The notes: generated from the letters alone by a model not told the origin. Positions 42,632 through 51,760 are shown, numbered from the stretch's first letter. The stretch: DNA of 64,000 nucleotides from Candidatus Uhrbacteria bacterium (GCA_018664485.1 JABJOE010000006.1:62001-126000); one strand, 5' to 3'. A program made the numbers and translations.

Positions 42632-43208
42632 ATGACCACTTCCGGTCTGAAACCTTGTTGGCACGATCCGCGTTACGACCTCTTGAAGCTCGCTACCATG
42701 ACGGCAGCATGGGGACCGAGACTGCCCGGTATCGCCCTGTACGCACTTCCAAAAACCATCAACGGACTGGATCCGGAAGATGTGCTTGCTGTAGAGAAGG
42801 CGTGCTTCAAAGACGGTCTATCGGGAATGAGCGGAATTGAATCGTGCTGGTCAAACAAACCAGGACTCGAGACAATCGTCCCAATCCACGAACTTCAAGG
42901 CAGTAGGCGAATCACCATCTTGCGCATTCAAGGAAGGCTCATCCGCATTCCTACATTTTTCAAAATGGGGGGGGCGACGCTGTCCGCTGATCCAATTTGG
43001 ACGCAATCGTGACCTCATCGATATGGGTATTGATATGAAAACTCCCGAATGTGTGAATTTCATTCACCAGTGGGGCTGGGGATGGCGCAATAAGGCAAAC
43101 GACGAAATCGCATACCGAGACACAGTACATCCGCTCATTCTTCCCAACTCTTTCACTGTCGACGACGAAGAGCCCACCCGAGAGACAACAATTCCCAGAC
43201 CTGCGTAA
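42632..43208 (+). pseudogene. Unknown gene interrupted by a +1 frameshift at a G8 run
   Basis: The frame from ATG 42632 (MTTSGLKPCWHDPRYDLL) runs to a run of eight G at about 42966-42973 and then ends soon (43012). The second half, from FGRNRDLIDMGIDMKTPE to TTIPRPA, lies in the next frame and ends at 43208. With seven G the two join into one 192-codon frame. The halves share a G+C-rich codon style. Cause: assembly or sequencing error, a phase-variable homopolymer, or real decay. No family recognised. Confidence 0.6.
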
Positions 43209-43219
43209 TTCACGCTCGT

Positions 43220-43247
43220 GCCCCGCTCCTCACTCGAGGTGCGGGGC
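43220..43247 (+). terminator. Terminator of the 42632 gene
   Basis: GCCCCGC-tcCTCactcGAGgt-GCGGGGC, 11 bp past the stop. T-rich tail is poor (TGCTGCTT). Confidence 0.6.
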
Positions 43248-43260
43248 TGCTGCTTATAAG

Positions 43261-43288
43261 AAAAAAGAGCCCACGCAGGCTCTCTTTC
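43261..43288 (-). terminator. Terminator after infB
   Basis: AGAGCC-tgcgt-GGGCTCT followed by TTTTTT on the minus strand, about 20 bp past the infB stop. Confidence 0.8.
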
Positions 43289-43309
43289 TTTTATACTTTT
43301 GCTATAACT

Positions 43310-45340
43310 CTACGCTCCTGGGACTTCCAGTGTACGAGCGTGTTCTTCCTCAGTATAGATTTCAAGTACATCTCCCTCTTCGATCTTTGCCTTTCCGGTA
43401 AACCCGATTCCACATTGCTGACCTTCCAGCACATCCTTCACGTCTACCTTTCCGGCTTGAAGAGAGTTGATCCGTCCTTCGGCAATAACTACATCGTCTC
43501 GCACGACACGAGCAGTAGCACCGACGGCAACAGACCCTTTACTTACAGCACCACCCACAACCATTCCCTTAACGAGCTTTTGGAAGATAGCGAGCACCTT
43601 TACTGATCCGAGCTCTGTGTAAACCTTCTCAGCAGGAATCAAAATCTTCAACTTTTCTACAACTTCTTCGAATAGCTTGTAGATCACCTTGTACTCATGA
43701 ATATCAACGTTTTTATCACGTGCTAACCGAGACGCAGCAGACGAGGGCTTAACACCAAAGGCAATAAGCATTGCATCTGTCGCCTCAGCGGACAACACAT
43801 CTGATTCGTTGATCGTTCCAAGACCCTTAGACACAACCTTCACACCGACGTGAGGGTTATCGATCTTTTCGATCATTCCAAGCAATGCCTCAAGCGAACC
43901 TAAAACGTCTGATCGGATAATAAGGTTTAAAATAACTTTCTGTTCGTCACCGCTATCTTCTTCACCATCCTGAACAGCCTTAGTTTTACGAACAGTCATC
44001 TCCTGCACACCAACCTTGCGTGATGGCTGAGCCTTCAATTTTTGTAAATCTTTTGCCTTCACTGGAACTTCCAGAATATCCCCGATGGAAGGTGCTGATT
44101 TGAATCCTAAAATTCGAACCGGAGTCGACGGGGCAGCCTTTTTTGTATCCTGCCCATCCCAAGTCTTCATGGCACGCACTCGACCGTAGTTCACTCCACG
44201 GACACCAAGCACGTCTCCGGTTGAAAGAGATCCGGTCTGCACCAATACGGTAGCTACAGGACCCTGCCCTTTATCAACGTGGGACTCAATAATCGTTCCA
44301 ATAGCACGACGCTTTGGATTTGCTACGATCTTCGCTTTTTCAATGTCAGCAACGAGTAGAAGCATGTCCAAAAGCTGGTCAATGTTCTCGCCAGTCTTTG
44401 CAGACACTCCAACCATCACAGTATCTCCTCCCCATTCCTCTGAAATCAAACCGAGTTCAGAAAGCTGGTTTCGAATCTTATCTAAATTCGCTTCAGGTTT
44501 ATCAATCTTGTTAATCGCTACAACGAAAGGAAGTTTCGCCGCTTTAACGATGTCGATTGCCTCGCGAGTCTGAGGTTGTACTCCGTCGTCAGCAGCAACT
44601 ACCAAAATAGCCATGTCAGCAACCTTCGCACCACGCGATCGCATCACTGTGAAGGCTTCATGTCCAGGCGTATCGATAAATGTCATGTCTCGGCCCTTTC
44701 GCAAAACCTGATAGGCACCGATATGCTGTGTAATTCCACCAGACTCAGTATCAACGATATTTGTAGATCGAATGGAGTCTAGCAAAAGTGTTTTTCCGTG
44801 ATCAACGTGTCCCATCACAACGATAACCGGTGGACGGTCCAACAGATCCTTCTTGTCTTCAGCTGCTAACACCTCCGCGAGTCTATCAACCCCCTCGTCA
44901 GCTACATCCTCTTCTGTTCCCTCTTTTCGCTCAGCGATGAATCCGAGGTCTTCAGCAATAATTGCCGCTGTGTCAAAATCAATTTGCTCGTTTAGTGACG
45001 CTAGGATACCCGCACGCATGAGCTCCTGCATTACCTTGGCGATCGGAAGACTCAATGCCTCTGAAAATTCTCGCACTGAAACTGCTGACGGAATATAGAC
45101 CTTCTCAGCTGTTCCATCCTGCACCTTAGCTTTACGCTCGGCACGCGCTCGCTGGTCGGCACGCTTCTTATCCAAGTACTGACGCTTCTGGTGCTGGCGC
45201 CATGCATACATGATCCGTCCTGCATCACGATCTGGAATCTTGATTGCCTTTTCTCCAATATCAAAACCGAGCTCTGGCAACTTTGCTCGGAGCTCATCTG
45301 TGGAAATTCGCAGTTTGCGAGCCAGGTGGGAAATATTCAT
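43310..45340 (-). CDS. infB: Translation initiation factor IF-2
   Basis: 676 aa, short because the variable N-terminal region is reduced. Two IF2N-like segments (ISHLARKLRISTDELRAKLPELGF and SVREFSEALSLPIAKVMQELM in part) precede the GTPase with GHVDHGKTLLLD, DTPGHEAF and NKIDKPEA, then domains II-IV. It places initiator tRNA on the 30S subunit. TTGACG-17-TATCCT ends only 6 nt before the ATG, so the mRNA should be leaderless. Confidence 0.96.
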   Translation of the reverse strand: MNISHLARKLRISTDELRAKLPELGFDIGEKAIKIPDRDAGRIMYAWRQHQKRQYLDKKRADQRARAERKAKVQDGTAEKVYIPSAVSVREFSEALSLPIAKVMQELMRAGILASLNEQIDFDTAAIIAEDLGFIAERKEGTEEDVADEGVDRLAEVLAAEDKKDLLDRPPVIVVMGHVDHGKTLLLDSIRSTNIVDTESGGITQHIGAYQVLRKGRDMTFIDTPGHEAFTVMRSRGAKVADMAILVVAADDGVQPQTREAIDIVKAAKLPFVVAINKIDKPEANLDKIRNQLSELGLISEEWGGDTVMVGVSAKTGENIDQLLDMLLLVADIEKAKIVANPKRRAIGTIIESHVDKGQGPVATVLVQTGSLSTGDVLGVRGVNYGRVRAMKTWDGQDTKKAAPSTPVRILGFKSAPSIGDILEVPVKAKDLQKLKAQPSRKVGVQEMTVRKTKAVQDGEEDSGDEQKVILNLIIRSDVLGSLEALLGMIEKIDNPHVGVKVVSKGLGTINESDVLSAEATDAMLIAFGVKPSSAASRLARDKNVDIHEYKVIYKLFEEVVEKLKILIPAEKVYTELGSVKVLAIFQKLVKGMVVGGAVSKGSVAVGATARVVRDDVVIAEGRINSLQAGKVDVKDVLEGQQCGIGFTGKAKIEEGDVLEIYTEEEHARTLEVPGA

Positions 45341-45346
45341 GGCCGA

Positions 45347-45375
45347 AGGATAGCCAAAATTGGGCTAATCGTCAA
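45347..45375 (-). promoter_or_regulatory. Promoter of infB (TTGACG-17-TATCCT), leaderless
   Basis: On the minus strand TTGACG (45370-45375) and TATCCT (45347-45352) are 17 bp apart, and only 6 nt separate the -10 from ATG. Confidence 0.65.
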
Positions 45376-45437
45376 GGAATGGTGGCATGACCTGTAAAAT
45401 GGCTTATCAAAGAGAATCGTCTGCTATATTGGCAAAA

Positions 45438-45923
45438 TTACTCTATATACGACATTAAATTAATGCTCGACTGCCACTGGGGTGAACAGGCACCAATCTC
45501 AAAAACACTTTCGCTGTACATCATGTAATAGCCGCTTGATGATTCTGAGTACCCAGCCACATTCGAATCACTCGGTAAAATATCTAAATAAGGTGCAAAT
45601 AGCTCGCTCACATCCATACATGGCATCACGCTTGAACACTCACCCGCCACAACAGGCCCGCCACAACTCTCACCCGTACCAATCATCATAGTCCTCTCTC
45701 CCAAATCATCCATTAACGCCCAGAACTTCTCCGGAGACTCTTCACGCAACTCAAGCGCCGCTACCATCAAGCTCCGTACATCATCTTGTCTAACCTCATC
45801 GTGCTGACGCTCAAGTTCTGTAAACGGATTTGAAAATAATAGACCCGACACAATAACGAGCACAAATACAAACAGACATGCTGCGATGACGTCGATCAAT
45901 GTGTACCCCTGTGGTCTATGCAT
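45438..45923 (-). CDS. Type IV pilin-like (prepilin) protein
   Basis: 161 aa from MHRPQGYTLIDVIAACLF. The N-terminus is a prepilin leader: a short basic start, Gly then YTLIDVIA... with a 20-residue hydrophobic helix. The usual Glu at +5 is Asp here. The rest has five Cys (ESCGG, GECSS, MPCMD and near the end GACS). No other pilus genes are in the window. It may be a minor pilin for DNA uptake with comEC. An ATG 7 codons upstream is possible. Confidence 0.7.
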   Translation of the reverse strand: MHRPQGYTLIDVIAACLFVFVLVIVSGLLFSNPFTELERQHDEVRQDDVRSLMVAALELREESPEKFWALMDDLGERTMMIGTGESCGGPVVAGECSSVMPCMDVSELFAPYLDILPSDSNVAGYSESSSGYYMMYSESVFEIGACSPQWQSSINLMSYIE

Positions 45924-45980
45924 ACAAAATAAGTATACTCTCATGTTGAAATAAATAAAAAGATGGTAGGATCAAAATGT

Positions 45981-46700
45981 ATGGATTCAAACACAGGCTT
46001 TCTACTTATAAACAAACCGCCAGGCATGACGAGCCACGACGTTGTCGATGTTTTGCGCCGAGTAACTGGTATTAGGAAAATCGGACATGCCGGTACGCTT
46101 GACCCCTTTGCAACCGGACTTCTTCTGGTCGCCGTCGGCCGTGGTGCTACAAAACGGATATCTCAGTTCGTCGGACTTGATAAAACATACGAGGCAGAAT
46201 TTGTTATTGGAGCTACAACAGAAACGCTAGACCCAGAATCTGAAGTACAAATCGATGAAAGGTTAAAAGATGATCACTCTTTGGTCATCAATCCTACCTG
46301 TGTCGTAAACGAATTTCATGGACCGATGAAGCAGGTGCCTCCAATGTACTCAGCTATAAAAATCAAAGGGAAGAAACTATATAATCTTGCTCGTGAAGGA
46401 AAGACTGTAGAACGTGAACCTCGAGACATCACCGTTCACTCATTTAAAATGCTCAAAGAGCCGTGGACGGAAGATGGACTTATGATTTTGTCCGTTCAAA
46501 CCGAAGTATCAAGTGGCACCTATATTCGAGTTATGGCACAGGATCTGGCAGCACAGCTCAAAACGCTCGGATACGTCCGCACACTCAACCGAAGCACAAT
46601 TGGGCCTTTTCTCCTTAAAGATGCTACTGATCTGAAAGACGTGACGCCTGAAAATTGGCCAAGTCTCCTCAAAAATCTAGAGGTTGAGGCGATTGACTAG
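45981..46700 (+). CDS. truB: tRNA pseudouridine-55 synthase
   Basis: 239 aa from the ATG at 45981 (MDSNTGFLLINKPPGMTSHDVV; AGGA about 9 nt upstream; another ATG at 45963). The catalytic Asp is in GHAGTLDPFATG, and MKQVPPMYSAIKIKGKKLYNLAREG and SSGTYIRVMAQDL are family blocks. It makes pseudouridine 55 in the T-loop of tRNAs. Divergent from the pilin-like gene. Confidence 0.94.
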   Translation: MDSNTGFLLINKPPGMTSHDVVDVLRRVTGIRKIGHAGTLDPFATGLLLVAVGRGATKRISQFVGLDKTYEAEFVIGATTETLDPESEVQIDERLKDDHSLVINPTCVVNEFHGPMKQVPPMYSAIKIKGKKLYNLAREGKTVEREPRDITVHSFKMLKEPWTEDGLMILSVQTEVSSGTYIRVMAQDLAAQLKTLGYVRTLNRSTIGPFLLKDATDLKDVTPENWPSLLKNLEVEAID

Positions 46701-46883
46701 CAGCCGTTAGAGTGATAACCTGCGGTTGTGAATATTAACTATCGTTAGCTTCGAAATTGATTTCAAAGCGAGCGTAATAAGGATCCGGACGGAAAATAGT
46801 CGCCACCTGAGGTATAAAATCGAATTATCTTCGAATATGCGTTTACTAAACGCACTACTACCAAGCAATCAAGTTCAAGCGTA

Positions 46884-46900
46884 ACGAGACCTAGTCTCGT
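46884..46900 (+). promoter_or_regulatory. Hairpin upstream of rny
   Basis: ACGAGAC-cta-GTCTCGT, a perfect 7-bp stem 30 nt before the rny start, in a 229-bp gap after truB. No T run, so perhaps a control or processing hairpin. No clear promoter is seen in this gap. Confidence 0.35.
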
Positions 46901-46929
46901 AAATTTTCTTTCTCCGGTCCAATAAGAAT

Positions 46930-48459
46930 ATGAATACTATTGGTTTATTTTTGGGTCTCATCGGTCTTGCCCTTGGAGGCGCTATCGGATACGTCGTACG
47001 ACAGGCACTAGTTAAAGGAAAGGTAAAGTCAGCTGAATCAAAAGCTGAGTCCATCCTTAAAAACGCAAAAAGTGAGGAACAGGCAATCCTTCTAAAAGCA
47101 AAGGAGCAGGCCCTTGCATCTCTTGATGAAGGCCGGCAAGAGGCGAATGAGCAGAAGCAAGAAATCAAACAAGCTCAGAAGCGTCTTGAGGAACGTGAAA
47201 ATCGTTTCGACAAAAACCTCCTAGAGCTTGAGAACACTAAAACTCGTCTACAAGAAAAAGAACTCTCCTATCACGCAAAGGAAGAAGAAATTGAGGAGTT
47301 GCGAAAGCAGGAAATGGTTAAGCTTCAAGAGGTTGCGAGCCTTACAAAGGAACAAGCACAGCAAAATCTATTCGACATGGTTGAAGAAGATTCAAAGGAA
47401 GCTATCCTTGGCCGTATCAAAAAGCTAGATGAACAGGGTGAGGAAGAAATGGATATCCGTGCACAGAAAATCCTGTCACTTGTAATCCAACGTTTCGCTT
47501 CATCCCACGTGGTTGACGCAACAACAACACTTGTAAGTCTCCCCTCAGACGATATGAAGGGACGAATCATCGGAAAGGAAGGACGTAACATCAAAGCGCT
47601 TGAACGCCTTACTGGTTGCGAACTTATTATCGACGACACTCCTGAGATGATTACAATCTCTGGGTTCTCCCCCGTTCGCCGACAGGTTGCAAAGAAAGCG
47701 CTTGAGATGTTGATCAAGGATGGTCGCATCCAGCCGGCTCGCATTGAAACTGCAGTGAACGATTCAAAGAAGGGTCTTGCAAAAGAAATGAAGAAGGCTG
47801 GTGAAGACGCTTTGTACGAACTTGGAATTCCAGTTTCATCTATTGATCCAAAACTAACATCTATCTTGGGACGTTTGAAGTTCCGTACTAGCTACGGACA
47901 GAATGTACTGCAGCACTCAGTAGAGGTTGCACGAATTTCGGGAATGATCGCCGAGGAGTTAGGGGCCGATGCTTTCGCATGTAAAAAAGGTGGACTCTTC
48001 CACGACATTGGAAAAGCTGTTGACCACGACATGCAAGGAGCTCATCCAGAAATCGGTTACAACATTATGAAAAAGTTTGGTTGGCCAGAAGATCTCTGTT
48101 ACCAATCAATCGCCCACCACGAAGACAAGCCACGTACGCTTGAAGGTGTCATCGTGAAGGCAGCTGATGCAATTTCCGGAGCGCGGCCTGGAGCACGTCG
48201 AAATACCGTTGAGGATTACATTCAGCGATTGCAGAACCTGGAAGATACGGCTGCAAGTTTTGAGGGAGTTGATAAAGCGTATGCAATTCAAGCAGGACGT
48301 GAGGTGCGAGTATTCGTTTCACCTGGAAAAGTTGATGATTACACTGCCCATAACCTAGCTCGTGACATCGCAAAACGCATTGAAAACGAGTTAACATATC
48401 CTGGAGAGGTCCGAGTTACAGTGATCCGAGAAACTCGAGTTACTGAGTACGCAAGGTAA
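46930..48459 (+). CDS. rny: Ribonuclease Y
   Basis: 509 aa, full length. N-terminal membrane helix (LFLGLIGLALGGAIGYVV), long coiled coil (about 30-190), KH domain (MKGRIIGKEGRNIKALERLTG) and HD domain (VLQHSVEVARISG, LFHDIGKAVDHD). It is the membrane-bound endonuclease that starts mRNA decay. No RNase E is in the window. Confidence 0.96.
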   Translation: MNTIGLFLGLIGLALGGAIGYVVRQALVKGKVKSAESKAESILKNAKSEEQAILLKAKEQALASLDEGRQEANEQKQEIKQAQKRLEERENRFDKNLLELENTKTRLQEKELSYHAKEEEIEELRKQEMVKLQEVASLTKEQAQQNLFDMVEEDSKEAILGRIKKLDEQGEEEMDIRAQKILSLVIQRFASSHVVDATTTLVSLPSDDMKGRIIGKEGRNIKALERLTGCELIIDDTPEMITISGFSPVRRQVAKKALEMLIKDGRIQPARIETAVNDSKKGLAKEMKKAGEDALYELGIPVSSIDPKLTSILGRLKFRTSYGQNVLQHSVEVARISGMIAEELGADAFACKKGGLFHDIGKAVDHDMQGAHPEIGYNIMKKFGWPEDLCYQSIAHHEDKPRTLEGVIVKAADAISGARPGARRNTVEDYIQRLQNLEDTAASFEGVDKAYAIQAGREVRVFVSPGKVDDYTAHNLARDIAKRIENELTYPGEVRVTVIRETRVTEYAR

Positions 48460-48475
48460 CTATTGAGGCCAACAC

Positions 48476-48504
48476 TAGACAAGAAACTCGATTAGATCTA
48501 TACT
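48476..48504 (+). promoter_or_regulatory. Promoter of the HU gene (TAGACA-17-TATACT), leaderless
   Basis: TAGACA (48476-48481) and TATACT (48499-48504) with 17 bp spacing; the ATG follows 8 nt later. Confidence 0.65.
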
Positions 48505-48512
48505 TTCGCCGT

Positions 48513-48806
48513 ATGAATAAAGCTACACTTGCTCTGAAGATCGCTGAGAAGCTCGACATTCCTAAAAAGAATGCCGAAGACATGATCGCTGCCTTCCAAG
48601 AAATCGTCATCAATACGTTGAAAAACGATCAAGATGTAACGATTGCCGGATTTGGAACTTTCTCATCACGTGTACGTGCAGCACGTAAGGGTGTGAATCC
48701 ACGAAAGCCAACTGAAATTATAAATGTACCCGCAGTAAAGGTACCAAAGTTCAAAGCTGGAAAGAGACTAAAGGACGAATTGAAAGCAAGTACACCAGCA
48801 CAGTAG
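48513..48806 (+). CDS. hup: HU/IHF family DNA-binding protein
   Basis: 97 aa. LALKIAEKLDIPKKNAEDMIAAF, DVTIAGFGTFSSRVRAARKGVNPRKPTE and VPKFKAGKRLKDEL follow the HU fold with its beta-arm Pro (NPRKP). A dimer that bends DNA. Followed by a strong terminator. Confidence 0.95.
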   Translation: MNKATLALKIAEKLDIPKKNAEDMIAAFQEIVINTLKNDQDVTIAGFGTFSSRVRAARKGVNPRKPTEIINVPAVKVPKFKAGKRLKDELKASTPAQ

Positions 48807-48818
48807 AATAAATAAAAA

Positions 48819-48849
48819 TACTCGCGAGAAATCGCGGGTGTTTTTTTTT
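48819..48849 (+). terminator. Terminator after hup
   Basis: ACTCGCG-agaaat-CGCGGGT followed by nine or more T. Confidence 0.9.
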
Positions 48850-48870
48850 GTTTTAACGCTACTCCGGCGA

Positions 48871-48899
48871 TTGACAAAACCTTAATATAAGGCTATAGT
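48871..48899 (+). promoter_or_regulatory. Promoter of the 48939 gene (TTGACA-17-TATAGT)
   Basis: Perfect -35 TTGACA (48871-48876), 17 bp, TATAGT (48894-48899), about 40 nt upstream of the ATG. Confidence 0.75.
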
Positions 48900-48938
48900 C
48901 CTCGACCATACTCAACCCGAGATGGACAGGAGACTAAC

Positions 48939-49535
48939 ATGACCACACCTTCCGACTCGGATAGAGTAAACAACGTATTCCCGCTCTTGATGTCGAGGAC
49001 CCCAAGCGACGACACGAAGGAAGTTGAACAACCCGACGCAGCACCTCAATCCGTAGTGCCGCATCCCAACACAACACCGCTAAACGCCAACCTCAGTGGC
49101 GATGACGTCGTTGCACTTGTGAAGGTCCAAGCTGAAGCCCGAGGAGCCAACGGACAGAATTCTAAGTTCATCGACTATGATGGGTGGGAATGTTCAATCG
49201 GAGACATCACCCTTTCCGTCTTCACGCTGAAACGCGGGGAGCCTAGGGTTATTGACACCTTCGTCAATGTAACGAAAGGGACCGGCAAAAGCGCACGCAA
49301 GGTCTGTGGCGTAGCACGCTCAAAGCAAGGCGATGGCAGTCTTCTGTGGGAACTCACGATCTTCCCCCACACTCCCGAAAAGCTCAAGGCACTGAAAGAC
49401 AAGTGGCCAGTAATACGAGGTGATGGAGGTATCATTTACGGTACCCATGACATCAACCCACGTGATGTCATCAGAGCACTCAAAGAACTTGTCACCGCCT
49501 TCCTGTCCATCGGGCGAGGTAGTGACGAGGACTAG
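48939..49535 (+). CDS. Unknown 198-aa protein, G+C-rich single-gene unit
   Basis: Starts at an ATG with a good SD (CAGGAG, 7 nt upstream). The first ~50 residues are polar and Pro/Thr-rich, probably disordered. The rest looks like a mixed alpha/beta domain (DGWECSIGDITLSVFTLKRGE, KVCGVARSKQGDGSLLWELTIFP, DINPRDVIRALKELVTAFL). No signal peptide, membrane segment or recognised motif. It has its own promoter and terminator between hup and proS, and a codon style richer in G+C than either. Confidence 0.6.
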   Translation: MTTPSDSDRVNNVFPLLMSRTPSDDTKEVEQPDAAPQSVVPHPNTTPLNANLSGDDVVALVKVQAEARGANGQNSKFIDYDGWECSIGDITLSVFTLKRGEPRVIDTFVNVTKGTGKSARKVCGVARSKQGDGSLLWELTIFPHTPEKLKALKDKWPVIRGDGGIIYGTHDINPRDVIRALKELVTAFLSIGRGSDED

Positions 49536-49560
49536 AAAACGCCACAACGCGACACGCGCT

Positions 49561-49590
49561 CCCCCTGACCTGCCGACTTTGGTCAGGGGC
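49561..49590 (+). terminator. Terminator of the 48939 gene
   Basis: CCCCTGACC ... GGTCAGGGG, a perfect 9-bp stem 26 bp after the stop. There is little T run. Confidence 0.6.
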
Positions 49591-49767
49591 TCGACTAAGA
49601 TCTTCATTGAGATTTTTGAGAGCCTAAAGGCCGATGTGGACTCCCACCTTGTCATATCTTCAAATCGAGCTATACTACCTGCGTGATTGTGACTGATCGC
49701 CAATAGCTTCGTTCCTTATAGGACGAGGTTATTGTTTTTCTGCAGTTAAATACAGCCCGATCGATAC

Positions 49768-49797
49768 AAAAAACCCCACCAAAAGGTGAGGTTTTTA
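49768..49797 (-). terminator. Terminator after proS
   Basis: ACCTCACC-tttt-GGTGGGGT followed by TTTTT on the minus strand, 20 bp past the proS stop. Confidence 0.85.
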
Positions 49798-49816
49798 TTT
49801 TGCTATATGTCTTCGT

Positions 49817-51076
49817 CTATTCTTCCATCCAAGCATCTACGCTTGCGACAATGTCGCTCAGCTTCACTAAATTCATATCCGTACTCGTTCTCTCTTTCCA
49901 CTCAACCGAATCGTCAACAAGAGTCTTTTGTGAAATTACGAGACGCAGTGGTAACCCAATCAAATCCGCATCTCCAAACTTCGCTCCAGGAGAAACGCCA
50001 GGCCGATCATCCCACAGAACTTCTACTCCAACATCTTTCAAACCTTGGTATAGATCTTCAGATGCGTTATCAATTCTATTCTGAACTTCTTCATCCTTAG
50101 ATGATAGAGAAAGCAGATGAACTGCGAACGGAGCCACAGACTTTGGCCAAATCATTCCGCGTTCGTCGTTGTGAACTTCTACAATAGACCCCATCACGCG
50201 CGACGGACCAATTCCATAACAACCCATGATAATATCTACCATCTTTCCATCAGCTCCTGGAACCTTCATTTTGAAAGCCTCCGAGAAACGACATTCAAGC
50301 GGGAAAATATTTCCAACCTCGATGGATTTTTTAATCTCGTACTTCTCTTCGTTCTTCCAATCTTCCTCTGGAATAATTTCGCGGTTCATCACCTCACCAG
50401 ATGCGCGATCAATATAAATATGATCTTCACCTGCATCCGTTGCAACCTGGAATTCATGCGAATGCTTTTCTGTAAACACACCACCTGATGCTGCAGTAAC
50501 TACGGCGTCTAATCCACAACGCGTATACACGTTAAGATAAGCAACCTTTGCCTTCTCATAAAAATCTAGAAAGTCTGCTTCGTCAGCATGGAAGCTGTAA
50601 AGATCTTTCATTGAGAACTCTCGTCCACGCAGCAGTCCAGATTTTGCACGAGGTTCATTACGGAACTTATCTTGAATCTGATACACGGCAACTGGCAAAT
50701 CTTTATAAGAATTTACGAACTCCTTCACAAGAGGCGTTACAACCTCTTCAGCTGTAGAGCTCAAACTATATTTTTTTCCACCGGCTCCATCTAACTTAAA
50801 CATGACATCGATCTTATCCCAGCGATCTGTTGAGTCATAAAGATGCTTTGGGTGAAGTGCCGGCATCAAAACCTCCTGAGCACCAAGAGCGTCCATCTCT
50901 TCTCTAACGATATTCTTAATCTTATCAAGTACCCGAAGACCAAGTGGGAGATATGTGTAGATCCCCGCAGCTAGCTGACTTATAAAACCAGCCTGTGTTA
51001 GCAAACGCGCGTTTGGCGAGTCTGCGTCGGCAGGTGCGTCCTTACGTGTTTTTGTAAATAGATGTGATTGCTTCAT
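49817..51076 (-). CDS. proS: Prolyl-tRNA synthetase, short form without the editing (INS) domain
   Basis: 419 aa against about 570 for the full bacterial type. Class II motif 1 (YTYLPLGLRVLDKI), motif 2 (DKFRNEPRAKSGLLRGREFSMKDLYSFH) and motif 3 (GCYGIGPSRVMGSIVE) are complete. Between motifs 2 and 3 the ~180-aa insertion that removes mischarged alanine is missing. The anticodon-binding domain ends the protein. Structured element E lies directly upstream. Confidence 0.95.
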   Translation of the reverse strand: MKQSHLFTKTRKDAPADADSPNARLLTQAGFISQLAAGIYTYLPLGLRVLDKIKNIVREEMDALGAQEVLMPALHPKHLYDSTDRWDKIDVMFKLDGAGGKKYSLSSTAEEVVTPLVKEFVNSYKDLPVAVYQIQDKFRNEPRAKSGLLRGREFSMKDLYSFHADEADFLDFYEKAKVAYLNVYTRCGLDAVVTAASGGVFTEKHSHEFQVATDAGEDHIYIDRASGEVMNREIIPEEDWKNEEKYEIKKSIEVGNIFPLECRFSEAFKMKVPGADGKMVDIIMGCYGIGPSRVMGSIVEVHNDERGMIWPKSVAPFAVHLLSLSSKDEEVQNRIDNASEDLYQGLKDVGVEVLWDDRPGVSPGAKFGDADLIGLPLRLVISQKTLVDDSVEWKERTSTDMNLVKLSDIVASVDAWMEE

Positions 51077-51082
51077 ATGAAG

Positions 51083-51201
51083 AACTTACGTATTTGGACC
51101 ATTTTAGACTTATGGAGCCTCTATTGAAGCTCATCGTACAATATTAGTACGCCTGGTACAAACGCCTCCATGTATTGAAACCGATCTCAAATATGAAAGT
51201 T
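51083..51201 (-). ncRNA. Structured element E in the proS leader
   Basis: On the minus strand AACTTtCATATTTGAGATC ... GGTCCAAATACGtAAGTT closes the element. ATGGAGGC pairs with GGCTCCAT roughly, and a GGCGTAC-taatatt-GTACG hairpin lies inside. The 3' segment CCATAAG..TAAAATGGTCC is shared with elements D and G. It ends 6 nt before the proS ATG. Confidence 0.65.
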
Positions 51202-51246
51202 CTTTCGAGCGAATGCTCGCTTTTTGACATTTGCTGCAAATGAAAG

Positions 51247-51283
51247 ACCGCCCCTGAGACCGCGAGGCGGTCTCAGGGGCGGT
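51247..51283 (-). terminator. Terminator of the 51296 gene
   Basis: ACCGCCCCTGAGACCGC-ctc-GCGGTCTCAGGGGCGGT, a perfect 17-bp stem, followed by CTTTCATTT on the minus strand. Confidence 0.8.
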
Positions 51284-51295
51284 ACGCGGTTGCGC

Positions 51296-51760
51296 TTACT
51301 GGACAGTGACTGCCGCACCTACGTTTCCGCAGGCATCCCTTGCGATCCTGGACGCCAGCATCTGTCGACGATATTCATCATGCCCTGTGTCGAACGCCCA
51401 ATCGACATAGTAGCCACCCAGACAGCGAGTGAGCACCCCAGGAGACCACGCGTCCGCAGGGTCTCCAGTGAAGCTGCCGATAGTGGGGACCACGAAGGTT
51501 GGAGTGATCGAACCGTAGTCGACCATTGCCTGAGCGGGCGGGCTCGTAGGCAGAATTGGCTCAGCTACCCCGTACGGGAGCATGTAGGTAGTGGCCGTAG
51601 TGTCATTCGTGACCATGTCCAGGCTATCCAAGCCCTCAGGCCAGAAGTCTGGCAACACCACATAGACGTGATCAGGTGATTCAGCCGAGGCCTCATCGGG
51701 AGCGTCGCTAGGCCCACCACAACGGGGAACGAACATGAAAGCGAGAAATACAGTACGCAT
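51296..51760 (-). CDS. Unknown small secreted or lipoprotein-like protein, G+C-rich single-gene unit
   Basis: 154 aa from an ATG preceded by AAAGGA (SD). The N-terminus MRTVFLAFMFVPRCGG could be a short signal peptide with a Cys at residue 14, but the lipobox is poor. The rest is Pro/Asp/Thr-rich (HVYVVLPDFWPEGLDSLDMV, ITPTFVVPTIGSFTG) with two further Cys (TRCLGG, DACGN). No family recognised. TTGACA-17-TACTTT precedes it, divergent from the metal-importer genes. Confidence 0.55.
   Translation of the reverse strand: MRTVFLAFMFVPRCGGPSDAPDEASAESPDHVYVVLPDFWPEGLDSLDMVTNDTTATTYMLPYGVAEPILPTSPPAQAMVDYGSITPTFVVPTIGSFTGDPADAWSPGVLTRCLGGYYVDWAFDTGHDEYRRQMLASRIARDACGNVGAAVTVQ

Noticed and set aside
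39149..51201. Leader elements of leuS and proS as T-box riboswitches
   Set aside because: No T-box consensus (AGGGTGG..ACCGCG) and the same element stands before murA, in rpsL-rpsG and near tRNA-Arg, so aminoacyl-tRNA sensing is not supported.
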